Positions 1 through 10,900 of a stretch of 64,000 bases of DNA are shown piece by piece; within the stretch, counting starts at the first letter, position 1; every line of letters begins with the position of its first letter. The notes below the pieces were generated by a model. The model saw only the letters and a program-made list of their open reading frames with translations. It was not told the DNA's origin and did no database searches. Position numbers and translations under genes: made by a program. This DNA is from Pycnopodia helianthoides. Taxonomy: Eukaryota > Echinodermata > Asteroidea > Forcipulatida > Asteriidae. The stretch lies in NCBI GenBank assembly GCA_032158295.1, contig CM063252.1, positions 8,978,744-9,042,743 on the forward strand, written 5' to 3'.

Positions 1-114
1 GATTTGGCGCTATATAAATGTGTTTTATTATTATTATTAATTTTGACCGGGATTTTTTAGAGTGTAAAGGGGATTGCGCAATACTAGTAACTATGTGACA
101 TTACATTTTTACAG

Positions 115-224
115 AAGAGCCACAGAGCCTGGACTTCCTGCAGGCACAATTGTACACAGCTCAGCTCAATGGGAGAAAACAAATTAATCTTACAATCTAT
201 GGAAGTTATACCGTGCTATATTAG
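115..224 (+). CDS. Possible last coding exon of an upstream gene
   Basis: A pyrimidine-rich tract ending in TTTTTACAG precedes an open stretch of about 36 codons. It closes at the TAG of 222-224. The reading (phase 1 entry) contains EPQSLDFLQAQLYTAQLNG and ends NLTIYGSYTVLY, which has the composition of a real folded protein end. An AATAAA at 848-853 could serve as its poly(A) signal, with a 3' UTR of about 620 bases. No family was recognised, and the remainder of such a gene would lie left of the window. The alternative is a chance open stretch behind a chance acceptor, so confidence is low. Confidence 0.35.
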
Positions 225-2279
225 TTTTAAACTTTCGATACGAACAAAACTTGTTATTACGAATCTTACTTTTTTTTCTGGTAAATATACTTCACATTGT
301 CACATGTCCCGTTTGGCCAGTGTAGAATCTTGCCTGCTAGCAACTGCCCTACAAATTTACAAGGTCACTCAAGGCAACTTGGTTTATAGCTGAGGCTCAC
401 AAAGTCAAACATACAGACCAGAGCTCAATTTTATCAAAATTTTAGCAAACTTTGCAACAATGGTAATTAAATGGTATTTTGGATGATGAGTCATTCCTCT
501 AGGACAAGATCATATAGGCTGCCTAGTTAAGCAACGTGTTGTTCTATGGCTTGGTAATACTGTCAGGCCTTGCTCAAGCCATCCCACTTCTGCACCCAAC
601 TCCCCTGCAGCCGCCGCAGTCCCTCCCTGCTTTACTTCAAAGTGCCCCAAGCAATAATTCACTGCAACTTTTAATATTGCGTCAGTGTGTTTCGAAAAAC
701 CAAGATTATGCATCTTGACGCTAAAAGATAGAATATCATAAAATGTCGAGTTGTCCCGAAGCACATAGAACTAATAATAACTTACATTTTACTGAAAGTC
801 ACAAGGCGATACGTAGCCTATTGATCTTTTAGCGAACAACATCAAGCAATAAAGAGAATAACATCATAACATTGTAGATTCTCGTCAGAGACGAACAGAG
901 GAAATTAAAGTTGACCAAACAGGTGAACTGTATGAAGTGAACAAAATGTGATGGGGGAGAACGTTAATGCTCGAGTGAGTTGAGTATTACCTTACTTGAT
1001 GTGACGGGGACAACTCATACACTTATAATGAGAAATAACCCCCGGGCCGTATATCATGGTTTCCACTCGTACAAGTCCTCTACGGAGGCCAGTAAGAGAC
1101 ATCGTTGCCTATTTATTCGATCTTTGATATTTAGCCTCGTAAGAAGACCCAGTAGCTGGAGGCATCGGTGGCGTCAATTGATCCGCATGGGGGTCAGAGG
1201 ATTTGACCCGAGTGAGATAGTATACCACAATTGAAGCGCCCCGTGGTGTCCTCTTGCGAGAATCTTGTTTTAAAAGAATTTCACCTGTCAGCGTCAAGAC
1301 GCTGCAAACCATTTTCTTTCTTTTTAAAATTTTTTGTGATAATTTTTGTTTATTCAACTGAGTGGAATTTTTATGTCAAAGCTCGTCGTTTTATAGGCTT
1401 GTATATTGCATTACTACGACCACGGGAATGCTCAAAGCGTAACAACCATTCCATCAGTTGATTCTGCGGTCGTAAGTTCCAGGGATGCGGGAAATGTACC
1501 GACCCACTTATTGGTGACTGGGGATTGACCAGAAGATCATTTCCCTTCCCTCGAAAAAAGAAGAAAAAAATCACATAGGCTTCCGGATGTTGTAGTCTTA
1601 GATAAGACGAAGAGGATGTGTCATCTCATTGACATAGCTGTGCCGGGTGATATAAGGGTAGCTTCGAAGGAGATGGAAAAGATTCAGAAGGAGCAAATCC
1701 TGGCCAGGGAGCTTCATGAGAGTTGGCAGGTGAAAGCAAAGAGGAAGTCCCATTGGTGGTTGAAACACTTGGCACCATTCCCAAAGCATTGGGGGGGGGG
1801 GAATCTAGATGAAATAGGCACAACTGTGTGAGGGTAGATCTGTTACAGAAGGCGGCGCTTTGGGGGGAATAGTGAGGATCCTGCAAAGAACCCGTCAGAT
1901 CTAAGGCTACGGGAGGTAGCCCGACTCAAAGGAAAATATGACCTTTCTTTTGTATGCTGGGAAAAATGAAATAATAATAACAGCTGAACAAAAAAATAAA
2001 ATAAACAAATAAATAAATAAATTATGGGATGTTGATCGTAGTTGTACATATGTATTATTTATGGAGTTGTACAGCTTAATTCATCATGAATAATGATGTT
2101 AAGTTTTCATTGTTAGCCTTTTTGTAAAAGGCCGGATTCGGTGTGCAGTTATTTTGTGAAACTAACTCCCGTATGTAATCACGTGATTATCGTGGTTATG
2201 TCACGCTCAAGTGTTATTATCTGTATGTATTTTATATTGTTTGTTCTTGATTCCCTTTTCTCTTAGCAATTAGTAAATA
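225..2279. other. Gene-free stretch left of the receptor gene
   Basis: No coding exon could be supported here. The only signal of note is the AATAAA at 848-853. Short open frames at 980-1461 and 1616-1831 lack splice context and protein-like composition. A G-run at 1792-1801 and A/T simple sequence near 1985-2025 are visible. Confidence 0.5.
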
Positions 2280-2660
2280 TTAAAGGAACATTACAAAATT
2301 GGTTTTTGCTAACAAAACAGTTGCTGGCAGTGTAAGCACTTTATGTAATCCACCATATACATAAACTGACAAACCTGTAGAAGTTTGAGATCGATCGGCC
2401 ATCTGGGTCACGAGAAAATAGTGAAAAACCGATTACACATTTGCATAAAATCATACAGATTCAACAAATGAATAAAACGCTCACTGAGCGATAAGCTCCA
2501 ATCGGAACTGGTTTATTCATTTCTCATCTAATATGGCATTTCAGACAGAAATATTTCAAGGGATGTTTTCTTCTATCATCATCATTAGACCGTGTAAGTT
2601 TTATGTAAATCTGTGATCAAAAGTATATTTTTTCTTACCAATTCTGTAATTTTCCTTTAA
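2280..2660. mobile_element. MITE, TTAAAGGAACATTAC family, copy 1
   Basis: The left end reads TTAAAGGAACATTACAAAAT and the right end is its inverted repeat, so the element is bounded by terminal inverted repeats of about 24 bases. The same element occurs in reverse orientation at 61192-61583 with high similarity along its whole length, including the inner palindrome CGCTCACTGAGCG. There is no coding capacity. The ends and size fit a non-autonomous DNA transposon inserted at TA or TTAA; the superfamily cannot be assigned from this alone. Confidence 0.8.
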
Positions 2661-2999
2661 AGGCTCTGTACACTATTGGTAAGATCGAAAAACACAATGT
2701 TCACAGATTCACACATAACTTACACGATTTAAAGTAAGTAATGGTAGAAAGGGTTCCTTAAAATATTTCTGCCTAAAATGCTATCGTTTCTGAGAAACGA
2801 GTAAAACAATAGTAATTATCGCGCGCGATAATTTGAAAAAACAGAAAAAAACATAAGATCTCTTTTCACTATTTTCTCGTGACCTCGATGACCAATAGAG
2901 CTCAAACTTTCACAGGTTTGTTTGTTCATGGATATGTTTAATCACACAAAATGTGGACACTGATTTTGAGCTGTTACCAAAAGTGTACAATACCTTTAA
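2658..2999. mobile_element. MITE, TTAAAGG-TGTACACT family, copy 1
   Basis: This element abuts the previous one and shares its TTTAAA junction. Its ends are inverted repeats around TGTACACTATTGGTAA and TTACCAAAAGTGTACA. A second full copy lies at 57531-57875 in reverse orientation, with matching interior sequence such as CTATTTTCTCGTGACC. A TCGCGCGCGA palindrome lies in the middle. It is non-coding. Confidence 0.8.
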
Positions 3000-3643
3000 C
3001 AGTATTTTGGTATACATGTATTAAGGTGGAATTGATGAGTTGTTGGGGTAACTGTTTTTTGAATAAATTTAGCTGGGCTTCACCGCAACGAGTAGAAAAG
3101 AAACAAATAAATAAACAAATAAATAAACAAATAAGAGTAAAATACATAGTGAAGAGGCCTACTGAAATAATAACAAGAAAAGCAGTAACAGACTTTCTCT
3201 AAACAATTAGAAACCTTTTTGTCTACACTTCATTTTTGTAAACCGAGATGAGCGAAATGAGCTGCACCGTAAAAAAACGTATAAGCCAAGTGCCCGAGTG
3301 AACTTTAGAAAATCATCTCCCAATTGTTCAAGACGGATTTGCGCCACTGATTGAATCCGCTCGTTCCAAATCTCCAATTTGGTCACGTGGTACCGGTGAC
3401 CGTCAAGACGCGTGCTTATCAAAGACCCCATATCAAATCATGGCTGGCGTACAATACACGAATTACGGATTTGCGGAATGAAGCTTTGGAAATTGCTTCT
3501 GGTGCAGATGCGGGTGAACTATTATCTTCTAATTTGAAAACCAATTGACATAGATGTATTGAAAATCGTTTTCATAATACTTATTTCGATATTCCATGGA
3601 GATTCCACCTTAAACCAAGTTCGCCTGACGAAAAATGTATTGA

Positions 3644-3652
3644 CTATATAAT
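3644..3652 (+). promoter_or_regulatory. Candidate TATA box for the receptor gene
   Basis: The run CTATATAATA lies about 70 bases before the ATG at 3719, which is the first methionine of the open frame leading into the kringle exon. The spacing would place transcription start near 3675-3685 with a short 5' UTR. This is inferred from spacing only. If the kringle exon instead begins at a splice acceptor at 3776, this box is incidental. Confidence 0.35.
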
Positions 3653-3718
3653 ACACAAGGTCTCTGTGAACAATGTCGGGTCAGCTTCTTTCTTCTTCCA
3701 TGGTTGTATCTCCCTAGT

Positions 3719-4945
3719 ATGCTTTTAAAGATTTTTACAAGTTCACTGCACATTTGTTTTCTTCACTTTATTGCAGCACATGCTGGATGTATGAAGTTCG
3801 GGAACAGCAATAGCTACCGTGACGCTGCCATGTTCACAGCGGGTGGCTACAAATGTCTGCCATGGGTGGATCTCAGCGATCAACCCGTCAATCCGAAGTC
3901 ATTCCCCGCTGCTGGTAACACCAAAAATTACGTCAACACAAACCAAACGCCAGATTTACTTTAGATTGATTAATATCCACAGATTTGAGTGAAATGAAGA
4001 GACCCTTTGATAAGCATTAAGACAATTTACTTACTTTGTTTTGAAGGGCATGGTGTTGAAGACTAGTTAATTGGTGTAATAGTGGAATAAACTGATGTCT
4101 AGTTGTTTTTGTTTTCGTTTGTTTTGTTTGTATTTAATTTTTTCTTTGGGAGTGAGAGATGGAAGCCTAGAAGAGTATACAAATAACGTTTTATATAACC
4201 ATCAATTTTGACATGGAAGGTTTGCGCCCAATGGCCTCGATTCTATCTTAAGTACAAAACCCAAGTTTGTGTTGCTCAATGAATCGGTACCTGTGCTAAT
4301 CAGCTTTGAGTAAACACCTGTTTCAAAGATCTTCCACAAGAGGATTTGCGGAGGTTTTTGAATACATTCAAGTGCTTTGTGCCATCTTATAATTATATCA
4401 TACATTGAAAGATGGAAATGTGAATACACAATGATCTACACGCTGGTCCACTTAAAGGGCTTCTCTTGTACATAGTGTGTTTAACCAAGCAAGCAAGGAA
4501 TTTGGCACACAGTCAGAGTATGTCATGAGAAAGAAAGTTGGCTATAGGGCCATCCCAGATTAGAATTTTGAAGAGAAAAAAAGTATAGATAGAATACCAA
4601 GAAATCTTGAACATTTTAAAACTGGCTGCCATTGCTTATTGTTATACCTATGATGGCCCTATAGGCACACTATCTTTGCCATGACATACTCTGACTGTGT
4701 GCAAAATTTCATGCTCGTATCATCAAAGTCACAACTCTCATCTCCTATCAACCGCACTACGAACTGCTGTCGAAGAAGTCATCTATTTTTCGTTTTTCTT
4801 AATTTGGGGTTGAACATTTCGTTTTCTTAATACTTAGGTCTGGAGGAGAACTATTGTCGGAACCCAAACAATAGCACGAAGCCATGGTGTTATTTTCTCG
4901 ATCAAGACAACGATACAACATGGGACTACTGCGACATTCCCTTCT
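3719..4945 (+). CDS. Receptor exons 1-2: signal peptide and kringle domain
   Basis: The ATG at 3719 opens a frame with a lysine followed by a hydrophobic run ([13 protein letters not shown]) and a plausible signal-peptidase site after AHA, directly before the kringle. Residues about 22-101 hold the six kringle cysteines: GCMKFG, YKCLPW, NYCRNP, KPWCYF and DYCDIPFC, split by a phase 1 intron (3915-4837). Kringles bind lysine side chains or other protein ligands. The tryptophans and the NPNN turn are present. The hydrophobic stretch is also a fine polypyrimidine tract ending in TTGCAG at 3776, so an upstream first exon spliced to 3777 remains an alternative. Confidence 0.8.
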
Positions 4946-7900
4946 GTAAGTGTATTGTCGTGGGTGCGAATCTTACCCGTGTTGTCTATAAATCCATATT
5001 GTTCTTGGAAATGTGCGCATGCTCAGAACTAACGAAACAACGGAAATTCTCCAATTGGCATAATAGTTGTCTGGGTATTAAGTACTTTTTTTTCAAGCGA
5101 ATGACACGAGAGCTGCGTGTACAGTCAAGTTTGCAACCTCGTACCCCGAGAGGAGTACGAGCCCCAGCAGAATCCATTCAATTATGATTTCATAATGGTG
5201 TACCCCCTCCCCCTCCCTAAAATTGATACCCTAGTTTTGGCGCTGACAGATAGAAACAATCAATACACTATCACTGACGTCTTCATTGGTAGGATGTCTT
5301 TGTCATTGTAAGTGACAACTCCTTCCTTGCTCTATGCAAATACGTACTGTCACCCATTTTTGTCAAACAACTAACATATTCTATTCACAAAAACTGGCCG
5401 TAACATCTGCACTGACCAGATTATCAAAAGAATGGTTTAGACATTCTGATGTTATGTTAATTCACGAAAGCCGAACAAACAGCCTTTTTTAAATAAAGTG
5501 CATGGTCGATTAACACAAAAATCCCAGCTGCAACTCAAATATGCCACCTGATTATGGGCATTCTAAAAGTATCGTTTTGAACATATCCAATTACTTATGG
5601 CATTTGAAGTAGCTTGTTATGGGTTAGCATTTCCTGTTGTAAGCGATATGTTAATGAAGTACTTAAGGAGTTGAATTGTATCCAATTTCCATTCATCGAA
5701 CTTGCCCCAAACAGGATTAGTCTGTAACCAAACACACAGACAAAAATGTCTTCTCTGAACCTAGCAAAATATAACACAGTTTAAGTAAGCTCTTATCTGC
5801 CTATAATTGTTGTGATTGGTTAAATTAACTTAAAATGAAAATGTTTTAGTCCATGAAGGGGGCTGGAAAACCGTATAGCTCCATGGTTAACGTTCTCTGT
5901 ACCGAAGATGAAAATCGTATTGCATCAATGAAAAAGGGTCATTAACTTTGTCTGATCACGTGAGGTAGGAAAATACGCAGCTACGTGTAAACACATCGCA
6001 GGTATGAAACACACTGATACGGGTAGTCATTCAGTTATACCAATTTAAATAATAGATAAGTAAATTCCACGACATAAACACGTAAAATGAAAAAGGAAAT
6101 ACATTGAATAAATGTTCAAAGTTTAGTTCCTCAAACTGAGGTATGGCCTTTGACTTGAGGACACGGTGTATGCAGTCATACAAGTACCCGGAAAACCAAA
6201 AAGGCATTCATTTCAAAGGGAGATTTAAACTCGGCCCAGAAGTGGGCCTCGGTGGGTCTTCCATCCCAGAAGTGACTGCGAGAAACACACGACTTACAAA
6301 CACTTATTGTGGACCGTTAAAATTCACAGCAAGGGAAATGTTCCCCCCGCAAAGAACACACACACAAAAAAACAAAAAAACAAACAAACAAACAAACAAA
6401 CAAACAAAACAACAAAACAACAACAACAGCACAAATCCCTGTAACGGACCTTTAGACTGCACATGTTCTTGTCAAGAACGAAGGTAAACCAACAACCTGT
6501 TCCACTTGTATTTCCCCTCTGTTTCACACCCAGGCAATACCGACAGCCTTTCGCATTTCACCCGTACAGTCTTCGCTACCCTTGATCTTTCCCTCGGCTT
6601 GCTTGGAAAGCAACCTTCAATCAGCAACGCTGAAGAATGTGCCAAACAGTGTCTCGATGAGCGAGATTTCACCTGCAGATCGTTCATCTTCAATGAGGTA
6701 TGACATGTATGAATGTGATTTGGGTAAATAGCTCTCTATTCCGTGTACAGCATAAGTATATGCGTTTTATATGAAGTGTAGACCTGAGAACAAACGAAGT
6801 CAACATAGTGCAGGGACTTGAAACACTATTTGTGGACTTACACAGGTCAACAGAGTTTTTGTTTACAGTATAAAGGAGTATGGTTTTTCTGTAAGTGCAC
6901 ATAACAAAGGAATGTCCACAGAGTGTTTGCAACACAGACCTGTGCGTGCTTCTGCAATTGGTTACACACCATGTTCCGACAACTATAGTTCCGACACCTC
7001 TTGTTTATTTTCCTATTCCTATTCCTAAACCTAGCCCCAACCCCAACCCTAACCATAACCCTAACCCTAAACCTATCGCTAACCCTAACCCTAACCCTAA
7101 CCCCAATACCAACCTTAATCCTAACCCTAACCCTAACCCTATAACCCTAACCCTAACCCGAAACCCCAAACCCAACCCTAACCCTAGCGTGCAAATCATG
7201 AGGGTTTTACTGGTACATGGTTTTCGGAACAAAGGGGTGTCGGAAGATAGAGCAGTCACCGTGCTATTTCACCTGTGTCGACAGCTTGCAATTGTGATTG
7301 GTTTTTAGTGTAAATGGTTGTCGGCAACACAAAGAAATTTGCATTGTTTTATTTTTATTTTGTTTAATTCATGATTAGGCCTACTCTTAAATACCTTTAC
7401 GTCGTATGCTATAATGTGAGCGAAATGAAACGTATCACTAACAACACCACACCATGCCATAAAGTAAGGGTGCAGTGGATTTTTTTCTAACTGCATTTTT
7501 AATTATAGGAAGAATATCATGATTGTCCAATGCAATGCCCGACCCCCCCCCCCAAGCAGCCCAATGTGATGAGGTGATTGACTCTACTGATCCAAGTCGT
7601 AGTCTTATTCCAGATGGGCAACATTGGTTGAAAGACGAGTGACATTTCCGAAATGTATTGGTAAATGTAACACGACGACAGGTGACACGAGAGAGGATGG
7701 CGACCCTGTCACACCAAACTTGAGCAAAATGAAGAAAAACGAGTGACGAGGCGCGAAAAGAAAGATTACACAATTGACCTTTATACAAGATTCGCTGTTG
7801 GTTTCCCGGGAAAGCAATATGTACGACCAATGTGCCCCCCTCACCTTTCGTTTAATCACCTCTGAAACAAAACCCTGTGGCAAAAAAATCAACGTACACA

Positions 7901-10900
7901 AATTTCACTTGGAACCCCCACCCCCCCCCCCCCCAAAAAAAAGGCTTACGGGAACACAAAATGTACAGTCTTAAAAAGAGAATCTGGAACTCTGAACTGA
8001 TTTGTATTGTGTTGCCCTGCTATCAATGACCCTATCTGAAGATCCATTCAGCATAACCAAAGGCCGATTCATTTTGCACATTATAGACTCATTCTCTCTC
8101 GCAAGAGGAAACGAAACACAATCCCGACTCTTATACGTTAGGAGTGTTCAATTTCGCGTTCCAATTTCCGGGTTGCGTATTCTTCGTGCACCATAAGAGT
8201 CTATAGCATGTGATTTCCTTGATTTGTGTCTTAAATTGGCGGCTTGCCTGTCAGGCCAAGCTGCCGCCGTATGTTTGTCTTGTCCTACAACTTGAATACA
8301 AGAAAAGCAAATGGCCTCTTCACGGTATTTATCTCGTCCACTCGGATTAAAGATTCAAGTTTTCGGGCAAGTTGTTAAAAACGATTCTTTTACTCCGAAT
8401 TCGCAGTCCTTTTTCCTTCTTATAAATCATGATTGTTTCGATTATGGAAGTCCCGGTTGGCCATGCGTTATCTTTGTTGTTTCAGCTGTAAACTCACTTT
8501 AAAAACCAATCCAAACTTTAAAACCCTGCAGCGAGGGACCTGTTGCAACGCCCCTGTGTTTCCTTGTCAGCACGTGCTGGCAAGCCTTATCCAATACAGG
8601 TTTAAAGGGACACGTTGCCTTGGATCGGGCGAGTTGGTCTATAAAAAGCGTTTGTAACCGTTTGTTATAAATGCATGGTTGGAAATCTGTGTTAAAAGTA
8701 GAACATAATGATCCACACAAATATGCCTCGAAATTGCGTGTCTTTTCCTTTTACATCGTGAACTAACATGGTCGGCCATTTTGTGGAGTCAAACTTGTGT
8801 GTACCAATATTTATGTACGCATGCGTGAATGTAATTAGCAAATTTCACGGGAAAGGTCCGTTCTTGTTTGTGATGTGACGGTCAACGCGCGCGTGTGGTA
8901 ATTGGTCGAGAGTTCAGGTTTCCATGTCCAGGCCACAAGCAGACTATGATCTCGACGACAGTGCCCCTTTAACGGGCCCAAGTGTTCGAATACGACAGTG
9001 CATTGCACATTCTACAATGAACTAACTTACTGTAATTCCTATAGGCTTAAAAATCGTAGAAGTACTAAACATTGGCTCAAACAGTTTCCCATTGGCATAT
9101 TTTCTCATAGATTCAAAAGCATTTCCACCATCCCGAGGGCCACTGTTACCTGACCAATCTGAGCGTGTACATGCTGGAAATGTACCCAGAGAGGAAACAC
9201 TCCAGACACTACGACCTCTTCACCAGGCTCGATACGGGTGAGTTTCCACGTTTCTGACCGGTAACTCTAGGCGAGTATTGGGGTCAGCTTTGACAGGGCG
9301 ATCGATGGTTGAGAATATCGAAAACGGGAAAGTGGCGTTGGTCAGCTGTGAGTGAGTAGGCACTCGCCATCTTTGTTCTTGTCTTGGAGACGTTTTACCG
9401 GATTGATAATTAAAAGGACAACCCTTGGTCAGTTTCATTTTGAAAACTCATACCTCATAATAATTATACTGGGGCCCGTTCTCTAGAGAATTATTTCTAT
9501 CTGAAATATTGTCAGAGTGAAGACCCCAAATTGAACACTTTTTATGCACATGAATTTGCAGAAATTGCTGACAACACTGAGAGGCTTCTTTCATTGTTTT
9601 CATTAATATTGGACTACTTAATTGAGTGAAATTTGTTGGATGCTGTGTGTATTTAATAAAGGTCAAACACAGTTTCGTGATGCTCTCATTTTTCCAAATT
9701 TAGATAAAAAAACAACAAATTGGTCTGTCCATTCCAAAGAGGAATGTATGCGTAAGTCAAAAGGTCATAATTTACTGTCTCTTTCGTTGAATATCATAGC
9801 AGTTCAGGAATGGACTAACATTTCTTCTAAAGAAATGTATGGACACATTAATTTGGAGTTTGACGTCATTGGTTGTTTTTGGATGCTGACAAATTTCGCT
9901 GTGGAAGGGTATCAAATACAATGGCATTTTACTCTGTTTCAACGAGAGGTTAGAGACTTAAAATTTGTGTTCCACTTGCATAAGGACTGTATTGGAAAAC
10001 GAGTGCACCAAGCTGAATTTGACCTTGATCTCACATTGGAAGGGTATCAAACAAAATGGCATTTTACTCTGTTTCAACGAGAGGTTGGATAGAGACTTAA
10101 AATTTGTGTTCCACTTGCATAAGGACTCTATTGGAAAACGAGTGCACCAAGCTGAATTTGAACTTGATCTCACATTGGAAGGGTATCAAACACAATGGCA
10201 TTTTACTCTGTTTCAACGAGAGGTTGGATAGAGACTTAACATTTTTGTTCCACTTGCATAAGGACTCTATTGGAAAAACGAGTGCACCAAGCTGAATTTG
10301 ACCTTGATCTCACATTGGAAGGGTATCAAACACAATGGCATTTTACTCTGTTTCAACGAGAGGTTAGATAGAGACTTAACATTTTTGTTCCACTTGCATA
10401 AGGACTGTATTGGAAAACGAGTGCACCAAGCTGAATTTGAACTTGATCTCACATTGGAAGGGTATCAAACACAATGGCATTTTACTCTGTTTCAACGAGA
10501 GGTTGGATAGAGACTTAACATTTTTGTTCCACTTGCATAAGGACTGTATTGGAAAACGAGTGCACCAAGCTGAATTTGAACTTGATCTCACATTGGAAGG
10601 GTATCAAATACAATGGCATTTTACTCTGTTTCAACGAGAGGTTGGATAGAGACTTAAAATTTTTGTTCCACTTGCATAAGGACTCTATTGGAAAACGAGT
10701 GCACCAAGCTGAATTTGACCTTGATCTCACATTGGAAGGGTATCAAACACAATGGCATTTTACTCTGTTTCAACGAGAGGTTGGATAGAGACTTAACATT
10801 TTTGTTCCACTTGCATAAGGACTCTATTGGAAAACGAGTGCACCAAGCTGAATTTGACCTTGATCTCACATTGGAAGGGTATCAAACACAATGGCATTTT

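Noticed and set aside
3207..3548. Protein-like open frames on both strands just before the receptor
   Set aside because: Part of the minus frame looks plausible (IWNERIQSVAQIRLEQLG), but the frame breaks, no splice sites or homologue are evident, and the two strands compete. It may be a dead transposon fragment.
6895..7308. Open frames rich in Asn-Pro (plus) and Gly-Leu (minus)
   Set aside because: They are translations of the telomere-like repeat.
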